Assembly (NCBI GenBank): GCA_036346205.1
Contig: JARFJB010000534.1
Span: 4,876,501-4,940,500, forward strand
Origin: Vesta saturnalis
Lineage: Eukaryota > Arthropoda > Insecta > Coleoptera > Lampyridae
Length of the DNA stretch: 64,000 bases
Reading direction: 5' to 3'
A program made the position numbers and the translations under genes. Numbering within the stretch: position 1 is the first letter of the stretch; each line of letters starts with the position of its first letter. Below, piece after piece: positions 23,579 through 36,874 of the stretch. The notes under the pieces were generated by a model. It saw only the letters and a program-made list of their open reading frames with translations, did not search any database and was not told the DNA's origin.

Positions 23579-26525
23579 CATTTGCGTTTTGAAATTCGTT
23601 GGAGCTTGAATGATAATACACTCATCTTCCAATTTATTTCAAGAGATTACAAAATGATTACAAAGTTAAATAAAGTGAATTAAAAGAAAGTGATTGAAAA
23701 AGAATTTACAAAGTGCTTATTTACCTACCCGCGTTAATAGCTTAACCATACATTTCTGCAGTTTATGAAAAAGTAACAGGGTAAGTACCAAAAAACGTTT
23801 TAATATTTTTTAATACTTTTTCGAAATTACTTTAGAAAAGTTGTTACCTAAAATTACATATGTTCAATTTTCTTAGTTTTCGGTTTTTACGCTGATTGGT
23901 GCCTAATACAAATTTTCTATACTATCCAAGTTTATCATTGAGTAAGTTCGTGAGCAAACGTAAAAACATCCGGAACCTAGGTGTGATAAAAATAAGCTCG
24001 TGTGCAAATTTAACAGTTTTATTGTTGTCTTTTTTTAAGCAGTTTCTTAATATTTTTTTTTAATTTGCAGGTTTACTGCGAGTTTTATGATGTGTAACGA
24101 TATAAACGGGTGGTAGAACGGGATTACAGATAAAGTTGGCCTTTTTGCCCCGACTAGTCAGCGTATGGAAGTGGGTATGATGTTGATAAATTTTGCACAT
24201 CCAGAATAGTAAATCGTATGTAAGTCAAAGTAGGGGATGAAAACGTAATCAGATCGGTTTAGGGCGCCAGAATGTTTGGTAGTCAAAATAGGGGACGTCG
24301 TGCCAAAATTACGAGTACATAGCGTGTCTAAACATACAAAAAACATACGCCTACCTACCCGCAATCAATCCCAGGTGTACTGGACAGCAACTCAGCAAAC
24401 CACCTGAAATAGGGCTTCAAAATAGCACTACACGCCTGACAAATAAAAGCGTGTTAATCACTCAATAATGTTACGTTACGTTACTACACCTCAGTGTAAA
24501 TAATTAGGCATTATATAATAATCTTAATAAAACAAAAAAATCACCTTTGTTGAATGCACTCTAAATGAATTAATAATCAACTAGAAGTCAAATAAAACAC
24601 TGAATATCATTAACGCTATTACTCAATAAAGAAACTGTCACTTCGTTACGTTAAAACTTAAGCTCCTAAATTACCGGTAAACTTGCAATTTGCAAAAAAA
24701 ACTTTTATGTAACACAAAAGGGGTTTTCACAGAATTAAAACAATTTTATAAAACCTAAACAAAGCTGTAATAAGATAAGAAAATAATATACATGTATACA
24801 TACGATAATGCGTATATACGAAAAGATAACAAATTCTTAATTGGCGACGGGAGGTCTGGCCAGAATTCTGCGTAACGCCGTACTAACTTGCTTAACCTAA
24901 ATATTTCGTGGAATATTTAACCACACTACCTCAGGGTCAATTGCCCTTTAATACTAAGATGAAGGGTGTGAAGGCGAAGCGTCAGAATTATGATTAATTA
25001 CAATAAATAAACCAACGCAACAACTTAATTTAAAAGGTAACCGACTCCGCTTTCAAACCTTCGTTAACAAAACAAATAATTCGAGGTACACACACAAGAA
25101 ATCTTGTAAATACTCAACAAAACACAATGTTATACTACCTTACTGTCTAAATTGGCACCTCTTCTGTGTTACAACAATCGAAAATGAACCAGGTGACCGA
25201 TTACTGCTACTACGGATATGGAATCTCCCTAGTCTGACACAAGATGATGAGTGATAAGGTTGACTATTTGTTTTTGTACTCAAACGATTCCTTGATTGAG
25301 TCTCGGTAAAATGTTACTGCATTAACTAAAAACTTTTTTTAAAATAGTTTTCTTTACACTACCAATCCAAAAGGTTATTAACTTTATTTAAATAAATATA
25401 ATTTTAATATTCTGCGAAAGTTTCTTTGTACTTCAACACGCCCTGCACGGCAATTAAGTGGCACTTCAAGAACGTTAATTTAATAAATCCGCAAAAGCGA
25501 CATAAAGCAATGAGGTCACAGAAGCACTAATATAACACGGTGATCTCTAGGTAACTTGATTACGTAAAATCGAAATCGGCGCTAGGTCTAGTCCTTTGGT
25601 GAACAATTTCACTTAAAATCCCTTCACAGGTTTTCTTCAAAAACTAGATAACTACCCTCACAACACAAAAGTTCGTTCGTTAAACACCAAAAGGTCCAAT
25701 ATATCAACGTTCTAATCAACCCCTTAAGCCGTAACAACAAACGTCACAGTACTACTACTCGGGAGCGCTGTCAGTTTCAGAATCCCAAATTATTACCAAA
25801 AATTCATCTTGGATTTTGGAATCCCACCACTCACAAAAAAATCTCATTTAATTTAGTTCCACCAATTAAGAAACGGAAGGAGACGATTTGATACCCCCTA
25901 CACACAAACTTCGTTTTCAACCGTAAGGAGTCGATAATTTTCAAAATTCCAAACGTCAGCAGAATCAACGTGAAAAGTATCTCTGTATTTTCATTTAAGT
26001 TCAAGCAGTTAGTCCCACATTCTATCTTTATGACTCAAAACTAACATACTCAATATTAAGCTGAACCACTGCAATCACTCGACTTCTTGTCGCCAGAGCG
26101 ATATCAAATACATTTACATCTACACTTTTTCTTTAAGTTACTTAATTTTACAAAACTTTCTATTAAATTTTAAGGAAATCAAACGAAATTAACATTATTT
26201 AAACTTTTATACAACTATATACAAATAAAGCGTTACTCAACATTAAATAACCGGGAATAATAATGAAAATAATCTCTCAAACTTTAAATGTATTATTAAG
26301 AAAAACTCAATAAATTTAGAAACCAATTACCGACGATTTCAAACCTAATTCCTATCATAGTTAATTCCTTAAATTACGGAATAGTAATTCACAAACAAAA
26401 AACTTAAGCTCGAAACACACCATCCTTAAAGGTCGCGACACACGTAAAACAAATTCATCCATACAGCTCAACTCAACAGCAAAAATTTGACGGTAAATCG
26501 CTAGAAAATCGTAATCCTATCACAG
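23579..26525. other. Unexplained AT-rich interior of the hAT element
   Basis: Nearly 3 kb without a convincing ORF on either strand. ZBED5-like hAT elements do not usually need this much 5' sequence, so further nested non-coding insertions are possible. I could not find matching terminal repeats inside it. Confidence 0.5.
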
Positions 26526-28288
26526 ATGGCAAACGAAAAAAACGGAGACAATACAGTTTGGACTACTTGAAGTTTGGATTTATTTCATCACATCAACACT
26601 TACCGATGTGTCTCATATGTGATAAAGTATTCAGTAACGACGCCACGAAACCTTCAAAAATGGAGGACCACTTATCAAGAGTACATGCTGACAAAAAAGT
26701 AAGCCCTTGTCATTATTTCATGCACTTAAAGAAAAACTAGAGAAAAGGCCATCTATAAGATCGATGTTTGCGTCATCAAGTGAAAAACGTTGATGGTTTA
26801 TGAGCGTCCTATAATATATTATTACTAATAGCGAACTCGGGAAACCCCACATAATTGGAGAGCAGCTTATTTGACCAGCCGTTGCGGAGGTCATCAACAA
26901 TGTATTGCACAAGTCCGCACATCATATTATAAAGAGAATTCCTTTGAGCAATAACACCGTTCAGAGATGAATAGACTAGATGGGTCGCGCCGTGGGAAAT
27001 ATTTTATGCAATTTCTTACAGACCAACAGAGTCTTTCTCCAGTTGGACAAGTCTACATTACCCGGCAATGAAGCTCTGTTGTTAGGATATGTTCGATATA
27101 TTAAAGATGAAAATATGTGCCAAGAACTGCTTTTTGCTACATATTTAGAGACTGATACCAGAGGAGAATCGATTTTTCAGACCGTGGAACGTTTTTTTTT
27201 TACCGACAAAGCTATTCCATGGAAGAACATTGTTTCTGTTGCGACTGATAGTGCACTATCTATGGTTGGTCGTCATCCTGGTTTTGTAGCTCACTTAAAG
27301 CGACACCTGCCTGAGGTACTGGTCATTCACTACGTGATTCACAGACAGCATTTAGTAGCAGAAAAATCTGAGTCCTAGATTACACCAGTCTTTACAATAT
27401 GTTATAAATGCTATCCACAAGATTCGAAGCAATTCTTTGAACTCTTGGTTATTTGCTCAGCTATATGAGGAAAACGACCAAGTCTTTACTCGGTTACTTC
27501 TGCACACTGAAATTCGCTGGCTATCAAGAAGCTCTTGCTTAGCAAGATTTTCAGCTATTTTTGAAACTGTGTTGGAGTTTTTACAAGAAAAAGATCCAAA
27601 TTTGAAAAACAATCTGAACAATTGTAAAACAGATATTTATTACTTGACTGATATCTTTGGTATGTTTAACAAAGTTAATTTGCAGCTGCAGGGTGACGAT
27701 CTCAACTTGATTAAAACAAAATAGTATCGGTCTTTGTGGGTAAACATCCTTTATAAACAAAATTTAAGCAGAAAAGAATATTCACAGTTTCCGCATTTGT
27801 CAAAATTACCAGACATGCTTCAAGACGATGTTATTTTATCATTTGTCACTCACTTGGACGCCTTATACAAGGATTTTACTAAGATGTTTGAGTATCTCTT
27901 AAATTTACAAATTCCTCAATGGATAATAAATCCGTACAATATCACAGCCATGGAAGAAACCAATGTGATAATGCAAGAAGAGTTGATCACCATCAGCACA
28001 GACGAGGAGCTTAAGCAGAAGTTCAACCAAGGCTATCAGAAGTTCTGGTTGCAGCACAACATAGAAAAACAGTATCTTGCATTGTGGAACATTGCTGAAA
28101 AATACCTTATCGCTTTTTCATCATCGTACCTAGTCGAAAAAGGCTTCAGTGTGGTTACAAACATTTTGACAAAACAAAGAAACCGTTTGAAAATCAATGA
28201 ACGCGGAGATTTAAGGCTGCAACCTACCAATATTGAACCAGATTTAGCTAGATTGGCAGAAAGTCCCCTGGTTCATCCATCACACTGA
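26526..28288 (+). pseudogene. hAT transposase, ZBED5/FAM200-like, decayed
   Basis: It starts near an ATG at 26526 with a basic stretch and the block YSLDYLKFGFIS, followed by a BED-like zinc finger (CLICDKVF...HLSRVH). A region with several stops (about 26740-26980) follows, then the catalytic-core islands: VFLQLDKSTLPGNEALL (the first Asp region), IPWKNIVSVATDSALSMVG (second Asp; relatives read a DGA-type strand here), LLHTEIRWLSRSS (the RW motif), and the long C-terminal part 27734-28288 ending in a hAT dimerisation-like helix (SSYLVEKGFSVVTNILTKQRN). Frameshifts or stops at about 26560, 26740, 27380 and 27724 break it. Its normal role is cut-and-paste of the surrounding element. It is inactive. 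Confidence 0.8.
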
Positions 28289-28633
28289 ATTATTTATTTT
28301 TTTTGATCTTTACTTTGCGATTTTAATGTTTTCTTCAAATAATAATTACCTACTTAAGAATATTTACGTTATTTGTATTAATAATTATTAATTATACTTG
28401 ATATTTGCTGAATTTTATGTCTATTTATTTTGTTAAATTTTGATGAGAAGATGTTGTCAAGTTTACTCACTTAACGAACCGCAAAGTTTTTAAATTGGTA
28501 AGTATTTTGTATCAATAGGAAAAAACTAGAGATAGGATTTTTAAAGTAATTTGGCTATGGGGGTCTGAGGTATCAGTTCATTTTGGAAAAGGGGTCTCTG
28601 GCCCCAAATAGTTTGGGAATCCCTGCTCTAATG

Positions 28634-29880
28634 TATTTATTTAAACCTACCGCAGCTTACCTGTTTATTTGCTTAATGTGTATGTTACTTATTTTTATTA
28701 CATTATTATCAAAACTCCACCTCTTTTGTTATAGATATTTTATTACATTTAATCCATTTTCTTACATTATCGCTATAGTAATTTTTTTCTAATATTAACC
28801 TAAGTGGATTATACATTATCCTTACTAATCTTAACCCTAAGCGAACTGAAACTCGCGCTCTCCTTTAAATATGTGTATCGTTATTAATTAAATATTCTAA
28901 CGTACAAAATATCTAATTAATATTAAAGCCACCTATCTACGTTTTAAATTCATAAAGTCGCTTATCCACTTAAATGCAGTAATTAGACACCAATTACGTG
29001 CTGTGTTACGGACAACGGTCCATAATTAGCATCTAATTAACGTACTAGGCATAAATTGAAGACTTGATGTAATTTTTACAATAACTTTCTACTTACAGAA
29101 GAGCAAAACTAACAGCGCAAAACGGTGCTTAATTATTGCGCAAAAGATTAATTTCTTCATAAGACTATGAAGTTAATCAAGTCGGTGTAATTTTTGCAAT
29201 AATTTATTTATTAATTACAAATAAGAAAAAATAGTTAACGAAGAAGTTCACGGCTGTGAAGTTAGCCGTATCAGTATAATTTTACAATAACTTCTTTCCT
29301 ATAAGGACGCAAAATTTTGCTTTAACAACGCAAAATGGCGCCTAATACTGAATAACAAAAATTAATTCACGCAGAAGTTTACGGATGTGAAGTTAGCCGT
29401 ATCAGTATAATTTTACAATAACTTCTTTCCTATAGGACGCAAAATTTTGCTTTAACAGCGCAAAATATCGCCTAATACTGAATAAGGAAAAAATAATTTA
29501 TCCAAAAGTTTGCACTCTCTGAAGTTAGCCGTGTTTATGGAATTTTTCATACAACTTATGAAATGGTGCGCACCTATTTAATTGACGTTTTTTAATTCTT
29601 TGTATAAACCAAAAATTAAATTCAATTATTAATGGAGGTTTTAACATAAATGCAGGTAGAGACAAAAAATAGTTTTGCAACTTTTGTAATAACTTATTTT
29701 CTATAGGAGCACAGCATTTCATTTTAGCCGGGCAAAACGACGCCTAATTACAAAACAAGAAAAAAATTTCTTATGCAGAAATTCACGGCTGTGAGGTTAG
29801 CCGTGTTGGTGTAATTTTTACAATAAAATGTTTCCCATAGGGGTGCAAAATGTAACTTTAACGACCAAAACGATAAACTT
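28634..29880. repeat. Degenerate ~130-bp tandem repeat, block 2
   Basis: From about 29041 the unit reads in plus orientation with TTCACGGCTGTGAAGTTAGC, GTATAATTTTACAATAACTT and AAAATTTTGCTTTAACA. The GTGAAGTTAGCCG landmark recurs near 29255, 29388, 29518 and 29791, giving a period of about 130-137 bp. The first part (28634 to about 28900) continues block 1, so the orientation flips between about 28,900 and 29,040. Confidence 0.65.
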
Positions 29881-31598
29881 GACGTGGTTCGGTTCAAACA
29901 ATCTAGGCCCCCAATTTGTAAAATTTTACTGTTGTTTGTGTAGGTATCCCAATGCTGATAACTTCCAAGGTCTTTTTCATTACCTTAGTCTGAAAATACG
30001 CTACCTCTTATCCTGGGATTATTTTGGGAGAATTGAATCTCCACAACTCCACTTCAATTTTCATCTATCACTAATTCCGCAGGTAATAGTGCAAAAGTAT
30101 TTTCCATATCCTGTGATCTCACACAAATGATTTCCGAACCCATAAAATCTCTTACGACCCTAACCATACTCCATATCTCTTGGATCTATTCCTTACAATT
30201 AACCCATTTGTCTATAAAACATGAGCCCTTCCCCACTTTGTCAATCAGACCACTGCCTAATCGAAATAACTTCCTTTGTATCCAATCCCACTGTTACTCG
30301 AAAAACTGATAGAACCATGTGGTGTTTTTAAATCAGTTAACTGGAGCAAACTGTGAGATTCTTTGTAACCTTCCCCTGGCGTGAGTTTCTCAATAACTAA
30401 AGTTATTTTGATGGGTATGAAGTTATACATTCCCAAAAAACAATCTTGTAGGTCAGGCCCGTTTCCAACCTTGGTTTAATAGAGCTTGCACTGATTCATT
30501 ATCAGAAAAGCACAAACTTTATATCAAATGGAAATCAAATAAATCTGTCTAAAATCACGCCGACTATATTGCCGCAAGGAATAGTTGAAAAAGCATCATG
30601 ACCAAGGCCAAAAAGATGTTTGAAGAACGTATATGCAAAGAATTAGTCTCAAATCCTTTGAGTAGTTGTAAATTTTGGTCATTAGCTAAAGCCATCAGTA
30701 AAAACTTGAGTACATTTTCCTTTCCTCCCAGAAGTCCTGTGACCGAGCTGTAGTAGCTCATCCTGCTGACAAAGCCAACCTCTTTGTCGATTACTTTGCA
30801 TCAAATTCATGTTTCAATGATTCTGATAAAACTGTGCCGTCGCCCAAATCTACCCCATACGCTACAATACTTTCGATGCAAGCTCCTAGAATCAAGTATC
30901 AATAAGCTTGACTCAAAAAGGCTACTGGCCCTGACGGTATTCCAGCTATCGTCCTTAAAAAATGCTACTCCGGCCTAGTACCTGTATTGTCCAAACTCTT
31001 TTCGATCTCCTGTCATCTGGAGAACTTCCTTCATCGTGAAAGTTGGGAAATGTCAAACGTATTCCTAAAAAGGGCGACCAACTACTTTCGTTCCTCGAGT
31101 CCAATAAACTTTTAAACGGCCACCAGTATGGGTTCAGACAGACTCGTTCAACGGGTGATCTTCTTTATATGTCACCCCACTTTGGAATAACACATTAGAG
31201 AGGTCCGGTGAAACAGTCGTAGTAGCTTTAGATATTTCAAAGGCTTTTGACCAGGTTTGGCACAAGTGCCTACTTGCCAAGCTCACTTCGTTCGGATTAT
31301 CCGATACGCCCCTCAGTTGGATCTCCAGTTTTCTTGACAAAGGACGTATACGTGTTGCCGTCTATGGCTTCTTTGGAAAGAATCTACAATTAACGCGGGC
31401 GTACCCCAAGAATCAGCGATAGCTGCGACACCTTTCCTGTTATACATAAATGACCACACTTCCTCAACAACTAATCCGATCCATTGCTTTGCAAACGACA
31501 GCAGTTTACATTGTAGTTCTTCTTAGTCTTCCCACAACAATAAGTCCAGTCAGAACGTTAAAGTGAAAATGCAGCCTCAACCAACCAATCTAACTTTC
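29880..31598 (+). pseudogene. Jockey/I-group-like LINE, decayed internal fragment H
   Basis: It aligns by eye with about 59340-61195 of copy E: the endonuclease part from the FVKFY strand onward, then the linker, the motif KATGPDGIP (in fragments near 30930), RT motif A DISKAFDQVWHKC (about 31230-31270), and a degraded palm (CFANDS at about 31485). Both the 5' endonuclease start and the 3' end of the family are missing, and tandem repeat lies on both sides. There are many frameshifts. It is older than copies E, F and G, judging by divergence. Confidence 0.7.
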
Positions 31599-32065
31599 AA
31601 TAACTTCTTTCCTTAACAGGCGTAACATTTCATTTTAACAAAATAGCGCATAATTTGTGCCCAATTACTGCAAAAACATTATTTATGTGGAAGTTCATGG
31701 CTGTGAGGTTAACTGTGTCAATGCAATTTTACAATAACTTATTTCCTATAAAGGCGAAAAATTTTATTTTAATATCGCAAAACAGCATATAATGGGTTCC
31801 TAATTATTATGCAAGAAAGGATTAATTTATTTACGAGGTTATGAGAATAGCCTTGTCGATGCTATTTTATGGAATAACTTACTTCTTGTGGAAGCGCAAA
31901 ATTTTATTTTAGAGACGCAAAGTGGCACATAACTGGTGTCTAATTACTGCATAAGCAAAAATTAATTTATATAGAAGTTCACGGCTGTCAAGTTAGTCAT
32001 GGCACTGTAACTGTACAAAAACTACTTTCCTATACGGGAGAAACATTTTATTTTGACAATTTTAT
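31598..32065 (+). repeat. Degenerate ~130-bp tandem repeat, block 3
   Basis: The same landmarks as block 2 (TTCATGGCTGTGAGGTTA, TTCACGGCTGTCAAGTTAG, TTTTACAATAACTT) resume directly after LINE fragment H, in the same orientation as 29041-29880. Confidence 0.6.
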
Positions 32066-33507
32066 TTTCACAAATCAAATTGATAAGAATTAAACTACGT
32101 CTAATAAAAATTTGACGTTTCTATGCAATATTATTTAAAAGCTTGTTTTTTGTTTCCGCGGCCTACTATTAAACATTCATTAGACATTCCAAGATAAAGC
32201 ACTAGATGGCGGTATTTACTAATTGAAGTGGTGATGAATTGAATGCGTTTTATTTAAAAAAAATATGTGAAATGTAATATTTTCTACCTACTATATCTGT
32301 GTAAAATTAATAAAATTGGTTTAAGGAAGGTAAAAAAGTTTAAGGTAAGGGATTAATAAGCGGAAATCTAATCAGCAGTTTTATACACCTGAACAAGATT
32401 GGAATGTAAGGGAAGGCAGTTTGAACATTTATCGAGGCATTAAATACCTATCATTGCAATTGAAATTTTACAGCAAAAACGTAAAAACCTTATTTCTGTA
32501 TTCTTAACGCTACCTAGCGACGGTGATAGACATTAAAAACATTGATAGTCCTTATTTCGATTAAAAACAACTATCTCTTAGCAAAAGCAAACTTCGTCAA
32601 TTAAAGTGTTAAAAAATCTTCATTTAGCTATAACTTTAAAACGTGCAAAGATGTCAACTTGCAGTTGCTACGTTTTTCTTGCAAAATTAATCTACTTTTC
32701 GAATATGATCTCAAAAATATACCGCGTGATTTAAATTTTCGAAGTAGAATGAAAAAAACTGATATTATAACAAGTTGCGCCCTCTAGCACATTTATTAGG
32801 AACTATTGTGTGACAATGGGAACGGCAACTTAAAATAACTACATTTGTCTTCCAAATATGCTTTATTTTACTAAAATTGAATAAGTGGTTTAGAATTTAC
32901 AGCAATTTTAATGATTACACTTTCAATACCTTCCCCCACTGTTATTATGGTCAGTACGCCAATGAACATTAAACTATCTAGAGTTGTATAGACTTTCTAA
33001 CGATGTAAGCAAAAGTATATCTTCATATAGGAGTTTTGGGAGAAATTTAGAACCATCCGGTACACTAATAGTAATAAATGAAATCGCTGAAGTTTGAAAT
33101 TGGCTTTTGATTAAATTGTTATCTATAATTATAGACACTCACTTAGCTCTCCTTTCCCTATATACTGTATGCAGTTGCGCATGCATTAATTGCAATTACA
33201 ACACGAGTATTTGCTTCTATTAATTTAATATCACGATATTATCGATATGTTTCAGTTCTATAGGTATTAGTAAATCAACCACTCATATTATTAACATTCC
33301 ATTTGGTTCCATATTATTAATATAAATACATTTTTTTTTCGTATTAACAATTCATTGAATAGAATACGTTAATGAACGCAGATTTAAATTTGATCAACGA
33401 ATAATAATATAAAAAAATCTGGAGTGTCTCCACTCATTCCCATACACATAATATACCATAAAAGTACTATATATAATATAATTACACAATAACACTATAA
33501 ACATCTA
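32066..33507. other. AT-rich, no gene recognised
   Basis: No ORF, known terminus or clear tandem array on either strand. Confidence 0.55.
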
Positions 33508-34779
33508 CAGGTGATCTTCTTTCATATGTGACCAAGTTTGGAACAATACAGTAGAGCAGTCCGGTGAAACAGTTGTTGTCGCTTTAGATATCTCAAAGCC
33601 ATTTGACCAAGTTTGGCATAAGTGTTTACTTGCCAAACTCACCTCGTTTGGGTTAAATGATACGCTCATCAACTGGGTTTCTAGTTTCCTTGATAAAAGA
33701 CGAATACGTGTCGTAGTTGATGGCTTTTTTTCAAAAGAAGTTAGCATTAACGCGGGCGTACCACAGGGATCCGTTATAGCGCCTACACTTTTTCTGCTGT
33801 ACATAAATGACCTTATTTCTTCAATAAATAACCCCGTCCATTGCTTTGATGACGATAGCACTCTTCACTGTAGTTCATCTCAGTCTACTCATAGTGATAA
33901 TCTACCCTCTATATCAAATCAAGAATTTAAAGCTGAAATGGCAAATTCAATCAACAAAGACATTCAACGTATTCTCGAATGGGGAAGCAATAATCTAGTT
34001 AAATTTAATGCTAACAAAACTCAGTGTTGCCTTGTGTCCGCCAAAAAAGATCGATCATTTCCTGTTGTAAGTATGAATGGCTCACTTCTTAAGTTTTCAG
34101 ACTCTATTACTCTGTTGGGTATGACTGTATCTTCAAATCTCTCATGGGTTGACCATCCGCTGTCAGCTACCAAAATAGCTGCTCGTAAAATAGGCTTTTT
34201 GTATAGATCTAAGTAGTACTTTACCTTTCGACAACTCCTGTATAAGGCCCAAATTCGTCCTCATCTGGAATACAATTCTCACCTCTGGGTTAGTGCTCCC
34301 CAATACGCTCTCGATATCGTTGATCGTATTCAAAAGAGAGCGATTAGGCTTATAAATGCCCCGTTCTTAACTTCTTACATACAGTCCCTTGAGCATAGAA
34401 GGATGGTTTCAGTTCTTTCTTTGTATTATCGTTATTACAACGGCTATTGTGCTGCTGAATTATATTCTTTGATACGTTCTCGGGCTATCTTTGCGAGAAA
34501 CACTCGATTCGCTCATTCACATCATCAGTATGCAGTACAAATCTCCACTTGTCGTACCAAACTTGCGCAATCCACATTTTTCTACACGGCTTCTAAACTC
34601 TGGAATGATCTCCCTAGTTCCTGTTTTCCTTTCACTTATGATATGAGAAAATTTAAGGTAGCTGTCCAAAGGCATCTATTGGCAATTCATTATCCCTCTA
34701 TCCATCCTCCTAAGTGTTCCTGCGTGCTTTAGCACTATAGGCCAAATTTAGCCTGTTCAGGTCCACAATCATAAAAAAA
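33508..34779 (+). pseudogene. Jockey/I-group-like LINE, 5'-truncated copy F
   Basis: 3' third of the family, closely matching 60745-62030. It covers GDLLSYVT, motif A (KPFDQVWHKC, where relatives read KAFDQVW), GVPQGSVIAPTLF, a mutated catalytic box CFDDDST (relatives: CFADDST), the thumb region, and a 3' UTR ending GGTCCACAATCAT plus an A run. A one-base loss near 33530 and a CAG-to-TAG stop near 34214 break the frame, and a six-base loss sits near 34236. 5' truncation with an intact 3' end is the usual result of target-primed reverse transcription. Confidence 0.82.
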
Positions 34780-35349
34780 ACATGCAAAAAGAAACTAAAA
34801 TTTTTTGATTTCATATTATACATGTCCTTCAACACTTTAAATCTGCTCTAAAAGAAAAATTACAATAAAATTCTTGAGGATTTTTACTTTTTGTTTAATA
34901 CATAATATGTTGAAAGTGTTTTAAGAGCAATTTCTAATATTAATGTACGTAATGTCCAACGCCTAGTGTTTAAAACAAAAAATTAAAAATACATTTCTAA
35001 GTAGATTCTAATGCTCAACGCTTGTACAAAATTTTGAAATAAGTACGCCATTTTAAAGTGTAAATGCAAATTAAAATGAAATTTAATTTCCTGGTCTCTC
35101 CTTCATTGCTATACCAGTCTAATTATCATGAGGCCGTTTTGTACTTTTGTTTAATGTATATTTTTAGCTTATTATTGAATTGTTACAGATTTTGTAATAT
35201 TTACCATTTTTGTTCATTTTTATTTCAATAATCAAGCCGAAATTACGTATGTAATGCGTTTTCACGATTTTTATTCCCAATCGAAAAACTTAGTTAAAAG
35301 TCTCAATTTATATTAGAACAGTTTTTTTTTATCTAAATACCATTTTGGG
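34780..35349. other. AT-rich, no gene recognised
   Basis: Short AT-rich stretch between LINE F and the MITE-like arm. Nothing supported. Confidence 0.5.
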
Positions 35350-35582
35350 TGTCCTACTCAGCTTAAAATTTCATATATAATAGTTTTTCAGTGCCTTTCA
35401 TGCTTGTAAGAAGTTTCAAATTGATGGCACCATTTTTACAACTATTAAAATACTTTTTTGGGTTTTTTAGTGGTGAGTAGAAGGCAGGCAGCATCCCCTC
35501 CACTTTTTTTGTGACGTCACAAGCCCCACCCACTTTTGACCATAGTAATTTCCAATGACGCACACGTGGGGGTCGTATTTTT

Positions 35583-35735
35583 GACCTTGAGAAACTGGTT
35601 TACCTTGAGAAAGTTGTTTACATTGTGAAAGTTGTTTACCTCGAGAAAGTTGTTTACCTTGAGAAACTGGTTTGCCTTGAGATGGATGTTTACCTTGAGA
35701 AAGTTGTTTACTTTGAGAAACAGGTTGACCTCGTG
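35583..35735 (+). repeat. 18-bp minisatellite in the left Polinton-1 TIR
   Basis: About eight imperfect 18-bp units of the type ACCTTGAGAAAGTTGTTT, with ACTGG and GTTG variants. The inverse sequence recurs with fewer units in the right TIR (about 40000-40070). The ORF reading through it (35632-35949) is a by-product of the repeat. Confidence 0.85.
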
Positions 35736-36874
35736 GTTGGCCTTAGACCTGGTCTTGCGCGGGAAATTTGAAATTGTTTTTAGTAATAAGGAGACTTTTG
35801 TAAGGCAACTAGCTCTTAGGACTTCGCCCCTTATCGTGGCCCCCTACGTTCAATTGCATGGACCGTTGTTTACCTGTAGAAGCAGGCTGACCTTAAGAAA
35901 GTGGTTGTACTTGGACCTGGACTTGCGCGGGAAATTAGATTTTTTCTAATAATGGAAACCTGTATTAGGGTCGGCGCTCTCTTGTCGTGGCCACTCTGTT
36001 GCGAAATTTGAATTTTTTGTAGCGCCATCTTGTAGTGTATAGACTAATGAATATTTTCTGCAATGAAGGTATATTTCTAGGACTAATTAGGGTTTGTTTG
36101 TGGCGCTATCTAATGGTGTATGGATTAATGAAAATTTTCTGCAATAGAAGTTAAATGCACGCCTTTCTCTTTCTCTCTCACTCTCTGGTTTATCCGTTTC
36201 TCTCTCGGCTCTTTCTCTAATAAACAATTCAATTAATCAAATCAAATTAATTAAGCTCAAACAAATCACGCTCGATCAAATCAATCAATCTCAATCAAGC
36301 AATCAATCAATCAACTAAATCAATCTCAATAAAACTAGATTATAACTTACAATCTGTGAAAACCAGCTTACAGTTCAAAAATACTAATTTGGTTTAATTA
36401 ATTACAGCTTGCTTGCTCAAAACCAACCACAGTTCAAAATACGAAATTGCTACAACAATAAGTTGAGATCGAGTCTGTAGAACAAGAGTTGATGCAGAGT
36501 TGGTTGGTTTATGACATCCTCCTCCTATAATAACACATTAAAATCTTTACTGGCATTTTTGTGAACAATATCAAGTAAAGTATATATTAAAAGTAATACT
36601 CATACCTTCACATGTCTTTTTCTTTCGGCTGTTCTAATAATAACCGTGTTGGAGAACTGAACTAAAACATTGAAATATATTAGTCTCGTTAAACCTTTTT
36701 TGTTTTTACTTATAAATAGTTGATATAAAACTGGCTATTAGTTTCTCCCATCATCATTAAGTAATTTGTAGAATGTAAATATAGAAAACCTAATTATCTC
36801 TATCACACTTACTGCAACTCGTATTTACCTTTCATCTTTCGCAGACTACTTAGAGCGACCTTACATATACGAAT

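Larger units (their letters stand above)
22861..28625 (+). mobile_element. hAT transposon (5765 bp) with 8-bp target duplication
   Basis: The ends are CAGGGATTCCCAAA and its inverse TTTGGGAATCCCTG, the standard style of hAT termini. The flanks are CTCTAATA (22853-22860) and CTCTAATG (28626-28633), an 8-bp duplication with one mismatch; 8 bp is the hAT length. It contains a SINE at 23182-23566, about 3 kb of AT-rich DNA of unknown content, and a decayed ZBED5-like transposase near the right end. It lies inside the ~130-bp tandem repeat. Confidence 0.88.

Noticed and set aside
24841..24870. TTGGCGACGGGAGGT as a possible LTR-retrotransposon primer-binding region
   Set aside because: No matching LTR pair or gag/pol coding was found nearby. 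The resemblance is too short.
33505..33861. Minus-strand ORFs over LINE RT regions (also 10530-10940 and 60673-61104)
   Set aside because: Mutually similar only because they are antisense to the same conserved RT segment.
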